The translations under genes were made by a program, and so were the position numbers. From NCBI RefSeq assembly GCF_947507565.1, contig NC_089189.1:2354122-2418121 (forward strand): a DNA stretch of 64,000 nt, written 5' to 3'. The notes under the pieces are model-generated. The model saw only the letters and a program-made list of their open reading frames with translations, ran no database searches and had not been told where the DNA came from. Shown one piece after another: positions 35,801-47,341 of this stretch (positions are counted from its first letter, which is position 1; each line of letters starts with the position of its first letter). Source of the DNA: Oscarella lobularis. Taxonomy: Eukaryota; Porifera; Homoscleromorpha; Homosclerophorida; Oscarellidae.

Positions 35801-38800
35801 AACTCGGGGCTCATGCTAGCTGGGCTATCGAAGGTAAGGGGGAGAGAGAGACTGATAGAGTGGGGGGAAACGATGGGGGTTTCTAGGAAAAGGCTGCGCG
35901 GAATGAAATCGTTGGCTATTTGAGATCTGTCTCCATGTCGTCGAGTAAATTGCTACTTGGCGCCAAAGCGCTCTCAGCTGATCCCAACGCGCCGAACGTG
36001 AAAAACAATTTGGCTGCGGCGGCGAGGTAAAGGGGCCAAACGAAAGGGGCTGGGGTCTTCGTAAATTTGTTTTTGTTTTCTTTTGCAGAGGTGTTACAGA
36101 TGCTATCAATGCGCTCGTGACTGTGTGCACGGCCGCGGCGCCGGGACAACGCGAATGCGACAATGCGCTTAGGAAGATGCAGACAACGGGTGCAATGTTG
36201 CAGAATCCGGTCGAACCGGTCAACGATAGCACGTACTTTGCGTGCGTCGACTCGGTCATGGAAAATTCGAAGGTCAGTGCAGATTCTATCCCGATTCACA
36301 CTAGCAACTTCCTAATATGGTTCGGGGGTGACTGATGTCACAAAGGCAAAGCAACCAATCATAGGATACGTTGCATTGCTAGTGTGAATGAGCCCTTCTA
36401 AATGGAGCGAGGAGACGTGTTTTTTAGATCTTGGGCGAAGCGATGGGCGATATTACGAAACACGCGAAAGCGGAGCGCCACGAGGACTTCGGCACGGCCG
36501 TAGGCAAAGCGGCGACGGCGGTGTGCGCGCTGACTGAAAGCGCCGCCCAATCAGCGTATCTCGTCGCGATCTCGGATCCGTCGAGCACAGCTGCGGTTCC
36601 GGGTCTCGTCGATTCGTCGCAATTCGCGCGCGCTCAACAGGCGATTCGTCAAGCGTGCGAACAACTTCTCGATCCATCGAGCGTCCAATCGCAGGTTCTC
36701 AGTTCGGCGACGGTCATCGCGAAGCATACATCGGCTTTATGCAACGCTTGCAAAGTCGCTTCCAGTAAGACAAAGAATCCCGTGGCCAAACGAAAGTTTG
36801 TCCAATCGGCGAAAGACGTGGCCACGTGCACGGCGGGTCTCGTAAAGAATATCAAAGTATTAGGGGGAGAAGGGGTCTTCTACTTTATCTAGAGCCGGGG
36901 TTTTCTTTTTTCTAGGCGTTGGCTGGGAATTTGAATGATCAGAATCGTGCCGATTGCTCTCTTTCGACGAAGCCGCTTCTCGAAGCGATTGATGATTTAG
37001 TTGAGTTTGCTTCGGCGCCGGAATTCGCTTCCGTTCCAGCGCAAATAACTCCACAGGTAATATACTCTAAGCAGAGGAAACGGAGAAGTGGGGAAAGGAA
37101 ACGCCTAATAATAATTAATTAATTTATTAATCAATTAAAAATGTACTGTACAGTGGAACCTCTCTTAGCGGACACCTTCTTATAAGGGACGAAAGTCATG
37201 GTTATTGAGAGGTTTTGCTCTACTTTTTTTGAACAGAGACTAATCAGACTGTGATTGACCTTTGGAACGTCATCGTTCTTGGAACGCCCGTATTACTAGA
37301 CTGAAACCTCTCTTAGCGGACACCTCCTTATATAAGGAACAAAGCACTTGGTTATTGGATTCACTGTACTTTTTTGAACAGACTAATCAGACTGTGACGT
37401 CATTGTGTGAAACCCTCGTATTACTGCAATGGCTAAACTTGATTGAAAACAGTGTTGGATGCCTTCTTGGTTATCCATATGGACACGTTTGTGATAGTTA
37501 TTGGTGTCCGGATAAGCGAAAGAAACGTCAGATAACTGAAACACGTGAAATGCATGGAGATAAAATTATTGAACTAACGAAAAGTCACCTGACTTATCTA
37601 TTAGATATAAAACATTTGGGTTGTTTGTGTCTCTAAACATAAGCTGTGACTATGCGTGGGGGCGTTTCCTCTCCCTTTCTCCCCTCTCTATCTCTCTCCT
37701 AAGGGAGGAGAGAGGTATAGATTATTCCAGTGATTATGTCTTGTCATAAAAACTGCTGTACACATAATGACATATCACGTGATATATAAACCATGATGAG
37801 GAATAATATAGTCCAAACCCTAGGACCTCTTAAAATTCTATTGTCTAATTTTTTCCTCTATGTGAAGGCTCGTTCTGCGCAAGCGCCAATTGTGACGGCT
37901 GGCATGAACATGTTGACGGCCAGTTCAAGTCTAATCAGCTCAGCCAAAAGCTTGGCTGTGAATCCAAGAGACGCGGCCACGTGGCAACTTCTGGCCAGTC
38001 ACAGCAAAGCCGTTTCAGACGCAATAAGAAAACTCGTAGCAGCCGTAAAGTAAGAAAGGAAAAAAGACAATAATTAATTGATTAATTAATAACTCTCTCT
38101 CTAGGGATAAGTCTCCTGGTCAAGCGGAATGTGATGAGGCTATTGAAACATTGAATTTGGCTATCAATGAAGTAGATCAAGCGTCATTGGCTGCAATCAG
38201 TTCAAAATTGACGCCAAGCAGCGAATCAACTCTCCAAGGATTTCACACTCAAATGATGAGTCATATAAGCGAAGTCAGCGATCTCATCGAACCCGTTTCC
38301 GTGGCAGCGAAAGGGGACCCAGAAAAATTGGGTCACATGGTACCAGATTAAAAATCAATCATCATAATTATTATTAGTGTTATGTGATTTCTTCTAGGTT
38401 ACGAATTTTGTGAATTATTTTCTTCCGCTTTCTCGTTCTGCCGTCGGAGCGGCATCGAAAACGTCGAATGCGGATCGACAGATGTCGCTTCTTGAGCAGA
38501 CGAAGACGCTCGCCGAATCGGCGCTCCAATTGATGTACGCGTCGAAAGAATGCGGCGGGAATCCGGCGGCGACCGAAGCGTTTGCGGAAATCAATGACGC
38601 AGCCGGAAACATGACGGAAGCGGTGAAAGATTTGAAGAGTACGTTGGAAATGGCGGCAAGCGAAGCGGGACTCACGGCGGGAATGGTGAACACAATTGCA
38701 AAGGCAGCTGGAACCGTAAGAAAAAATATTTTCAATGATTATTTATTATTGATTATTTTTATGAAGCTTGATGACGTCATTGGTGGTGAAGTGAGCAAAT

Positions 38801-41800
38801 CGTTTGCCGAGTATCAGGAGAGTGTGAGCATTTCCGCAAAAGCGATTATGGTCAAAGCTCAAGACATGGTAACTCGAACAGATGTGACGTCATTGTGAGG
38901 ATGACATCATCATATCTTTAGGTTGGCAAAGCGGGAACGAATCCTTCGGAATTGGGCGTGGTCTCCAAAGATACTACGGCAATTTATTGCGCAATGGCGA
39001 GCGATTGTAGGGGAGCTCTTGCTACAGTCGAAAATGATGACGTAAGAATTAATTAATTAATTAATAGTATTGCTTTATTTTGCTTTTAGATTGCTGCTCG
39101 ATTGAAGCTGGCTTGTCAACGATTGGGCGGGGCACTGGGCGAATTGTTGCAATGTGCCGGAAGTGTCCAAAGCAATCCCACCGATTTTCAAGGAAAGAAA
39201 GAACTCTCGGACACCGCGAGACACGTCACGAATCACGTGAGTCCATCCCAATAAAATGAAGATTTAAAATTATAATTTTTGTCTCGTGTTCCCAGGTTGC
39301 GTCTTTGATGGCGGCGCTCCAGGCGGGTGCCAAGGGAACGCAGGCGTGCATCAACGCGGCGGATAGCGTCAAGGGAATCATCTCCGATTTGGATACCGTG
39401 ATCATGTTTGCGTCGACGGGATTATTGAATAAGGAAGAGGAGGGAGACACGTTTGGAGATCATCGCGAGAATATTCTTCGTACGGCCAAGTCTCTCGTTG
39501 AAGACACGAAGAAATTGGTGAGCGGTGCCGCGGCGTCGCAAGAGCAGCTTGCTTCTGCTGCCGAAGCGTCGGCTGGAACGATTAGAGTGTTGGCTGATCA
39601 CGTGAAACTCGGCGCCGCCGCGCTTACGTCAGATGATCAAGAAGCTCAGGTCAGATATATGTATACCCCACACTATTTCCATAGGGTTTCTCAAGTCAAG
39701 AATAAAGCCACTCCCCCTTGTTTAGTTCTCTGAGTTCTTAGTTCGATCCTTCTGCACACAGTTCTTATCCTCTATAGAGAGATTGAGACTTCATCGACTC
39801 TCTATATAAAGATCAAAGTCTTTCTATGTTATATAGAGAGTCGATGAAGGCCTCAATTAGGCGTTCGATCGTCCAACGGTTTAACGTCTCAGCGTTTTAA
39901 ACTTGGATTTTTAGCTAGGTCGTTCCATGCATGTATAGTCTCTGAGTTGAGGCTAGGTTAGTTTGAAGTCTCTGAGTTTCAGGTTCCCTGCTGGGTCTTT
40001 TTGTAGTCTCTTTTGTTTGAGCTAAGCCCTTCTTCAGCCTCTTGTCTAGTAATCTGTGAGCCGTTCTCGTCTGTAGTCTCTTAGTTTAGCCGCTGTTTAT
40101 AGGTTCTTTTGTTGAATGCTGTGCGTGATGTTGCGTCATCACTTGGGTTTCTGATCACGGCGACGAAAAACGCTTTTGGAAAAAGCGTTCAAGATCCGGC
40201 TATGGAACATCTTAGATCATGCGCCAAGGTACATTTTTAAAAGTTAGTTTTAATTTCATTTTATTATCTGACAATTAGACGATGGTTGCGAATGTTTCGT
40301 CGCTTCTCAAAACCGTCAAGACGGCCGAAGACGAAGCGGCTCGCGGCGTTCGCGCTCTCGAGTCGGCGATCGACGCAATTTCCGCTCAACTTGAAGAGCT
40401 TACATCGGATAATGAACCGACTCGCGACGCTGCACCAGAAGACGTCATACGTGTCAGTAAGGGTGTCACTATAGCGACGGCGAAAGCGGTCGCTGCGGGA
40501 AATTCTGGTCGTCAAGACGACGTCACTGCGGCGGCAAATCTGGGTCGAAAGGCAATTATTGATATGCTACTGACAACAAAGGTGAGAAAGCGAGAGATAG
40601 ACAGACAGTTCAGGGGGTTCTGTCCGTGGGTCAGTGAGCCTCTTGACGCATACTCGTCTGTCGCCGACTCATGCGCACTATTTTTCCACCCATACACTAA
40701 AAATTGCAAAACGTTTGAGGCTAAAGAAAACAAGCCAATAAAGTTTTGAGGCCAGAGAACAAGTCGATAAAGTTTTGATGCGCAAGAACAAGCGAAAATG
40801 ATTTGAGGCCAGAGAACAAGCCAATTTAGTTTTAAGGCAAATGATTTGATGCGCAAGAACGGTCGCAATATTTTTGATGCGCAAAAACGATCGCAATAGT
40901 TTTGATGTGCGAGAGAACCAGCGAAACACTGTTACGTGCGAGAACAGAAGCCTTTTTAGATATGGGATAGAATTTCATAAGTGTTATATCGTGTCTTTTA
41001 GGCGGCTGCAGCCAAAGCTGAAGCAGTTGAAAGTGGACATCGATCGATTACAGCCGCAAAAGAATGCACAACTGCATTCCGTTCTCTTCTCGAACTCGTC
41101 CACTCGGTAATAAAAATATTTAAAATTAAATTTGGATGAGTTATCTTTCGTTCAGATTCTCCTAAAGCCTTCTCACGATAAGAAACAGAAGCTGACAGTC
41201 TATTCAAAAGAAGTAGCATCGTGCGTGAGCGAAGTCGTCCAATCAGCGGAAGTTCTCAAAGGAAACGATTGGGTCGATCCGACCGATCCCAACATCATCG
41301 CCGAGAATGAATTGCTCAACGCTGCGGCGTCGATCGAAGCGGCGGCGAAGAAACTAGCGCTCCTAAAACCGCGCGAGAAGAAACACGAAGCCGATGAGAC
41401 GTTGAGTTTCGATGAGCAGATCCTGGAAGCGGCGCGCGCCATCGCATCAGCGACAGGCGCGCTCATCAAATCGGCGACGGCGGCACAACGAGAATTAGTC
41501 GCTCAAGGAAGAGTAAGAAGAGAAACTAGCACTTTTATATTTAATTGAATTGATTGATTTTTAGCTTCGTCCTGGCGTTCCTGGTTCCGATGATAGCCAA
41601 TGGGCCGAAGGTCTTGTCTCAGCGGTACGCACACTTTTACTCCACCCTCCTTAAAATTTCGAGGGCTATTTTTTCTTTAGGCTCGTCTTGTTGCATCTGC
41701 TACGCAGTCTCTATGCGAAGCGGCCAATTCCGCTGTGCAAGGAGTGAGCAATACGGAGAAGCTGATTGCTTCGGCGAAGGCTGTTGCCTCGTCGACGGCT

Positions 41801-42157
41801 CAGCTTCTCGTCGCATGCAGAGTCAAAGCTGATGCCGACAGCGAAAATTCAAGACGCTTACACGTGAGGGAAAATCCCCCTAAGGGGGGCTGGGTTTATT
41901 ATTATTTGGGGTGTGTATAGGCGGCCGGTTATGCGGTTAAAAAAGCGTCGGAGAACTTTGTGAAAGCGGCGGCGCGATCGGACGAACAAGAGGAGGATGA
42001 GGAAGGATTTGCTATTAGTAAGGGAAAGATTGGCGGTATGCGGCAAGAAATCGAGGCTCAGGAGCAAATCTTGCGCAAGCGGCGTGAATTGGAAGAGGCG
42101 ATGAAGCAATTGAAGAGAATCCGTCGCAATAAATACCAACAGGAAGAAGGGGACTAA
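26826..42157 (+). CDS. TLN: Talin, complete
   Basis: Cytoskeletal linker joining integrin tails to actin. Thirty-nine exons sum to 7581 bases (2526 aa; vertebrate talin about 2540). FERM head: F0 from MASLALRINVVDQNNVKTMQ (26826-26885) into F-E-P-S-M-I-V-Y-D-A-C; F3 ends G-Y-I-D-I-I-L-K-K at 28755. Exons 1-12 end at 28880. The rod starts at 32774 after a 3.9-kb repeat-filled intron, and helical bundles follow to the I/LWEQ actin-binding module (E-W-V-D/D-W-V-D-P, A-E-N-E-L-L, A-A-Q-R-E-L-V-A-Q-G). The C-terminal dimerisation helix is in exon 39 (41921-42157), ending N-K-Y-Q-Q-E-E-G-D. Large exons: 34287-34910 and 35285-35833. Introns from exon 28 on are all phase 0. Intron 8 uses a GC donor (GAG/GCATGT at 27960). 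No lesion found. Confidence 0.95.
29025..31830. repeat. 9-bp repeat array in talin intron 12
   Basis: About 2.8 kb of nonamers TTGTAG-(T/C)-C-(G/C/A/T) (TTGTAGTCG, TTGTAGCCG, TTGTAGTCC, TTGTAGCCA, TTGTAGTAG). Because the period is a multiple of three and two plus-strand phases avoid stops, frames of 962 aa (Val/Ala/Ile) on plus and 948 aa (Thr/Ala/Met) and 481 aa (Leu-Gln-Arg/Trp) on minus are open. These are low-complexity artefacts inside an intron. Larger blocks of about 250-310 bases recur within the array. Confidence 0.95.
31838..32640. repeat. TTAGGCCCTCAATTTAATA-type satellite in talin intron 12
   Basis: Tandem units of about 38-40 bases combining TTTAGGCCCTCAATTTAATA and TTTAGGCCCTTAGAATCAAAG. 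Directly follows the 9-bp array. The same family occurs at 61714-62888. Flanks of the whole block (28921-28970 and 32705-32760) contain a GGGAGAAGAGT...CTTGTAATTTTACTGT motif related to the satellite at 62982-64000. Confidence 0.9.
37141..37400. repeat. Direct repeat with transposon-end-like motif in talin intron 25
   Basis: The motif AACCTCTCTTAGCGGACACC occurs at about 37156 and 37306, each followed by TTATAAGG or TATATAAGG and TGGTTATTG. The first is preceded by TACAGTGG. The pattern resembles ends of pogo-type MITEs but no matching inverted end was found, so it is a remnant at best. Confidence 0.35.
39789..39849. repeat. 20-bp perfect inverted repeat in talin intron 32
   Basis: CTTCATCGACTCTCTATATA at 39789-39808 is the exact complement of 39830-39849, with a 21-base loop. 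The equivalent place in the duplicate talin (about 51688-51740) is degraded. A possible hairpin in the pre-mRNA or a remnant of an insertion. Confidence 0.6.
40690..40935. repeat. Degenerate tandem repeat in talin intron 34
   Basis: Units like AGTTTTGAGGCCAGAGAAC and AGTTTTGATGCGCAAGAAC alternate about six to eight times. The matching intron of the duplicate (52590-52760) has fewer units, so copy number changed after duplication. Confidence 0.7.
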
Positions 42158-44534
42158 GCTATTAAGTGATCAGTACTCAGGGGTTTTTTTTGTTGTTTTC
42201 TTTGTTTACGCTCTGTTGGCTGTTGCTGCTGAATGGGATTTTGCTTAGGTTAGGACGGGGGGAGGGGGTGATGACACTCAGTTTTTTTCTTATTCTTCTT
42301 GTGTTTTTGTCTGTTGTTCGAAACTAGATGGAATGAACGCAATTGTGCTTTCATTTTTGTAAGCTAACCAGCTTTCAAATTTTTCTAATAATCCCAGTAG
42401 AAGGAGTAGAAGGTAAGATAATGTGCCATAAATGCCCGGATAAGACGACCACCGCCCCCATTTTGCAAGATTTGGAAAATGGGGGCGGTGGTCGTCTAAT
42501 CCGGGAACTTGGAAGAGTCATATATACGCGAAGAGTATACTTCAAATATGAAACACGTGAAAGAAGGGCAATTTATTCGTCTTTTTTATTGCTCGACAGT
42601 TTGTGCACGTACACTTTTAATTAATAAACACATGACATCTCTATAATAGAGAGAATGAGATGATGTCATCGTGTCTTTCTCTACTTTACATAAATGTTAC
42701 CAATCTAAAATTGAAGGATTACATCGCTTCGAAGCGGAGCCAAGTGACGCTATCGGAGTCTTTTCATTACGTTGCTTGAACTAAGTTTGTAGAACTTCCA
42801 AACGTTCACTCGAATGTGGTACCATATGCTATCCGGAGCTTTTTTATTGCAGGGAAGTGCCCTATCGCGACACTCTCATATCATCTTATATGTCCCCATA
42901 GTCTAAAATATAAGACTGAAACTCTGTAAATATAAACCCACCCCTCATACACATACCTTCCCATTCTTACAGGTTCATCCCCCCCTACCACAGACAAAAT
43001 GACCAAAGCCACAAAACGCGTACGTTATATATTAAACACTTATCTGATCCCTTGAAGCACACAGTCCCCATTGCACCTTTCTATAAAACAACAAACAAAC
43101 TAAGCAGAAAAACACATATTCTTTATGCAGTCAATAACTGTGCCCTTCATCGTAGTTCCTCAGATACACGCTCCTTTCCCATCCCTTGCTCATAGTTAGT
43201 TGTATATCCCTCTAGGAAACAGCAAATAAAATAGAGAAATACAGTTATATACTATGCGCCCAAGTACCTGTACAGTCCTCATTTCAGTCCATGTCCCTTC
43301 TCCCTTGTTAGGCCTCCAATTGTATCCTGCTTACAGTTCCTCCTCCTATGGATATAGAAGAGATTACCCCCTAAAAAATAAAAAAATTGATTAGCTCAGT
43401 TGATCCCACCCACAGTAATATTCCCCTTACCTGAACGAATAGTGGTACAGCTCTTCTAGCTTACCCTTTCTCTCCCATCAACCCTCTGCTTCGCCTCGAA
43501 ACTCTTTTTTCCCAACATACAAGTCTAAATAGGAACAAGAACCCACCTAAACTACGCCTAGAGACACATGGGACCCGAAATAGGACGGGAAGGCCTCGAA
43601 AAAACATAGATACTAGAAGAGAAGGGTTAGGGTTATGGAAAAATATAACGATCGCCGGAACGAAAAATTCCCATGCGCAACGGAGCCTCAGACCTCAATC
43701 GCGCAACGATAAAACGCACAACAGGACCCATTCGAACGACAGCGAACGCTCGCCAAGGGCGCGCATCGACTAAGAAATTCCTCGAACGCGTACAGGGGCC
43801 CCAGAACCGCTTGCGCAACAATCGCCATCCCCTAAACGCGTCTCTTACCCGTGTATAAAGGTCATTCGACCTTCGATGTCGCGGCGTTCCTAACGATTTC
43901 AGTCAAACGGCGAACGAAAAAATACCTGCGTAACCCGGATGCGCAAACACAGTTTATTGCCCTACAATACATCTATGGTGAAAGAGAGAAAACTGCGCAT
44001 GCGGAGCTGTCGTAACAGCACTTTGTTGTTTCCCGGATACTCCGCAGTGCGTCGATCGTCCGTTAACGTTCGTCGCTTCGTCGTGCAGCATCCTTTGTCG
44101 CTTTGTCCCAACCGAGTTTGTCAAGTAAGGAGTGTAATTGCTTTTCGGGGGGCGTGTGTTCGGCCTTGACAACGATGAAACGTGGATCACGACTTTTCGC
44201 TCTTTCGCCGCTCTTTTGGTCCATTTGACGCGTCGTGATTGCCGCCCCACAATCATTGTACTATACTAAAGGCCGCCATGACCTATAGGTGTACTGTAAA
44301 CGCGCAACGAACGTCGCTTGCAGCGCTTTCGATCGCGTCGCCGCGATGAGTGTGAATAAGGGGGCCCCCCTCTTAACTAAATCACGTGACTCGATAAACC
44401 ACGTCGGAGTACTTGCGGCGGCGGCGGCGGCGGGCGTGTCACTTTCCTACTTTTATATTAATTAATTGATTAATTAATTAATTAATTAATTAAATAATGC
44501 CGAAAATGTTAATTTCTTTTAGCCGTATTTCTGA
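42158..44534. other. Talin 3' UTR and intergenic region
   Basis: Contains the talin 3' UTR with a T8 run, a 30-bp hairpin (annotated separately), and an AATAAA at 42623. A segment at 42708-43470 is shared with 57066-57850. From about 43600 a CpG-rich stretch leads to the kinase-like gene, ending with a GGC-triplet run near 44415 and ATTA repeats at 44456-44495. Short frames here have no recognisable homology. Confidence 0.5.
42435..42505. other. Long hairpin in talin 3' UTR
   Basis: Arms 42435-42464 and 42476-42505 pair at 29 of 30 positions around an 11-base loop; the arm core is GACGACCACCGCCCCCATTTT minus its last base. The copy behind the duplicate talin (54272-54342) has three substitutions, all in one arm. 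May be a folded 3' UTR element, a small-RNA precursor or a tiny inverted-repeat insertion. Confidence 0.75.
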
Positions 44535-46548
44535 ATGGCTTCAATTGATGATGATGCCGTTTCTGCAGCAGCTAACACATTTCCTAACCCTAAAAAAGTT
44601 TCAAGTCAGTTAACTTTACCTTACCTATTTTCTTGCTAATCCGATTGATTTTTTTTGCGCAGAAGCAAAAAAGAAGAAAACGGAAACTGATGTCGCCGCC
44701 GCCGGCTCTTCTATGGCGGCGCCTGCTAAAAGTCGGAGTAAGTAATTTATCTGTAAAGGAAGAAGGCCGGCCGGCGTTGTTGAATAATTAATGAATTAAC
44801 TAAAATGTTTTGTGTATGCAGAAGAGAGACTACAAACGCCGCGCAAGACGCACTGTGCAAATCGCTTTAAGAAACAGCCAACATCAGTGGCAGCACAGAG
44901 GTCAAAAAAAGGCTCAGAGACTCCTTTTCCAATTGAACTTTTCGATGCGAGTGAAGTCGATGACTTGACCGATAAAGAGTTCCTCAAACAATTGAAGGAA
45001 GAAGCGTACAAATTGAGTGAAGTTCCAGGAATGACTTCTTTTGAATTTAAAGGCAATGACCAAGACGATTACGACAAGGTGAAGCTGTGGATTGAGAAAT
45101 TGGTGCGTGAAGATGCTGATGGGGAAAGGGTGGATGATGAAGCCTTGAAAATAGAGAAAAATTCTATAGTCAAGTGTTACGAACTTCCCATCGACATCTT
45201 CACCGGTTCAATAATAAAACCTGATGTTATTGTCTACTGTGATAATGACAAGCCTATCGTTCTCATTGAAAATGTATCAAGTCCTCACACTGACACAGTG
45301 ATAAAGATGTGCTGGAATCTGGTACGTCACTTAATTTGGATACGGAATAGCGACACGGAGATTACGGAATGGAGCGGTTTCGTCTTTCCATTCAGCTACA
45401 CCGCAACAAAAAAAGGAAAATCATGCGTTTCTCAAGTCTTTTGTACGTGGAACGAAAAGAAAGCGAAATTTTCATTTGACGTCACGCCACTTGTAAAGAG
45501 CGACGTCAAGGCTCGGTTTCTGCGTACGCTTAAGGTTCAGTGCACTTTGATGAAACGGATCACCTCGTTTAAAAGCAGCATTACGACGTCTATTCCCCTT
45601 CCATCCAATTGTGATTGCTTGAAACAGCTCGGGGAAGGATATTACCAGTTGCCTTCAATTCAATCCATTCTTTTAGCCAATGACGCTAAAAGGATGGTAT
45701 TGAAATTTCCTTTGGACAAAGCTGAAAGAAAAAATTTGAGTGCTCTTTCAAGAGAATTCGCGCTACTTTCAAAGGATCCCGAGCGACTAGGACGACGTGC
45801 CAATGTTCTCCGTATTGATAAGTTGCAATTTTTGCTTCCTCTTCTCAGTGACAGCAATGCTGAATACGAAGTTATTGGCGGCAAGAAGTTCTTCCAATTT
45901 CCAATGCTGATCCCTCCAATGTCTCGCGATGAGGCACGCAGCTGCCTTGGAGATTTCTACAGAAGCGTCTGCGAGGCCATCAGTCAACTTCATGCAGCAG
46001 CTTTCCGCGCTCACTCAGACATACGACTCGAAAACATCTGTTTTCGTCAATTTCAAGAAAGAGAATACAAAGGCAAGAATTTTTCTTTTATTGGCGGAAT
46101 TTAGTTAGCAGTTTTTTTACAGCTGTCCTCATTGACTTGGATAGGGCGGAAGATTACGATGACGAGTTCCTGTTTATTAGAGACGTAGTCAGCGTCATGT
46201 ATCCCAAGAGAAAGACCGTGACAGATCCCTTTACTTATGAAAATCTCGATTGGAATCAACTCGGTGTCATGCTGTATTTCTGCCTGTACGGCGATGACAA
46301 GACGACTTACCATGAAATGAAATTGAAATCTCCTACTACAGAACCGATTTCTACACTGCTCAATGGTATTCTAAACAATCTTATACTTTTTCTCATACAT
46401 TTTTCATAGGACAAAAAGGTCCTCAAAGTCACGACTTCGGCTCGGACACAGCGTTGTCACTTGAACGGGTCATTAAGGTATATTATGCAAGGGCTGTACA
46501 GTGACGATTCCTTATCAGCGTTTCCTTCTTTAGAAACGGGACGATTAA
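44535..46548 (+). CDS. Protein-kinase-like protein with nuclease-fold-like N-terminal region (Crinkler-type architecture)
   Basis: Exons 44535-44604, 44663-44737, 44822-46072, 46123-46365, 46410-46477, 46534-46548; 573 aa. N-terminus is Lys/Ala-rich and low complexity. Residues about 110-330 include K-P-D-V-I-V-Y-C then P-I-V-L-I-E-N-V, an order like the D...E-x-K core of restriction-endonuclease folds, with Asp183 and Glu198 but Val where Lys is expected. Residues about 325-570 look like a divergent kinase: Q-L-G-E-G-Y-Y loop, a candidate ATP Lys343 (M-V-L-K-F), catalytic loop H-S-D-I-R-L-E-N-I at 446-454, and D-L-D at 470-472 in place of DFG. Nuclease-like plus kinase is the plan of Crinkler-type effectors found across eukaryotes (family knowledge); assignment here is inference. 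Intron 3 has a typical GC donor (AAAG/GCAAGA). Single copy, no lesions. Confidence 0.65.
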
Positions 46549-46599
46549 GTTATTTAGGCTTATTTTGGGTTCTTTGTGTTTTTTCCTTAATTATTTAAT

Positions 46600-47185
46600 T
46601 TGATGTTAGCCTGCGCCTTAGCTCTTTGTCTCGCTTGGGTGCACCACAAATCGTTCGAGAGATTACTTTGCTCTTCTTACACAGTAAGCAGGGTACAGTA
46701 GGAGGCTGATTATTGCTACGGTATCGCCTGCATCATGCAACTTTGAGGTGAAGTACAATGACAACGCGGGGAAGGAGCAGAGGACCAATATTTTATATAG
46801 GAAACTCTCAGTACTTTTGGGACTACTAGTACGCTCACAGAGCTGCATAGAACACATGAAGAACAGGCCGGAAATCAATCAGAAATTGACAAAGAAGGCT
46901 CTGATAAAGGTAGTAGGAGCACACAAGAGATGAGAATATAGTTTCAATTTGATTTGTTAGGAGTACACTGAAGAGATCGAACGTCTGGAGAGAGACTTGG
47001 TCGCTGCGAGAGACAAGACTGGAATATACTTGGACGTTGAAAATTACAAGTGAGCAAGATGGATGCCAGAGTGTTGCTCTGTGTCACTAGGTCTTATTTT
47101 TAACAGGGCAATGCAAGGTAGTCAGAAAAGCAGAGAGGAGACTGTTAGGGATCAGGAAGCGAAGATTAAAGCCCTCACAGAATGA
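46600..47185 (+). pseudogene. Kinesin-5 (KIF11/Eg5) fragment
   Basis: Readable pieces of the end of the motor domain and neck: R-L-I-I-A-T-V-S-P-A-S-C-N-F-E near 46705-46750, then N-R-P-E-I-N-Q-K-L-T-K-K-A-L-I-K to 46908. After an intron come [19 protein letters not shown] and, after another, A-M-Q-G-S-Q-K-S-R-E-E-T-V, stopping at TGA. These are signature segments of mitotic kinesin-5. The part between the motor strand and the neck is scrambled, and nothing of the N-terminal motor or the tail is present, so this is a captured, decayed fragment with introns retained (a DNA copy). Confidence 0.75.
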
Positions 47186-47341
47186 CCAAGGTACTTCAAT
47201 CAAATGAACGTGTCTTTGAATTGATTTCTTATTGTTTTTAGCTTTCTTACCTTTTTTCTAATGTCAACAGGAAACTCCGCGTGAAAACATTGTACTCTTA
47301 CAGCAGCTAGGTCTCTCTCCTCGTCAGAGATCGTCCCGAAT

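Larger units (their letters stand above)
38610..42560. other. Source segment of the talin 3' duplication
   Basis: This stretch (from within exon 28 to beyond the 3' UTR) is repeated at 50445-54424, introns included, with few substitutions in exons and more change in introns. The flank 42708-43470 is repeated at about 57066-57850. It is a genomic, not retro-, duplication. Confidence 0.9.

Noticed and set aside
43673-43858. 61-aa frame in the CpG-rich region before the kinase-like gene
   Set aside because: No homology and overlapping a similar-length antisense frame; likely chance in CpG-rich DNA.
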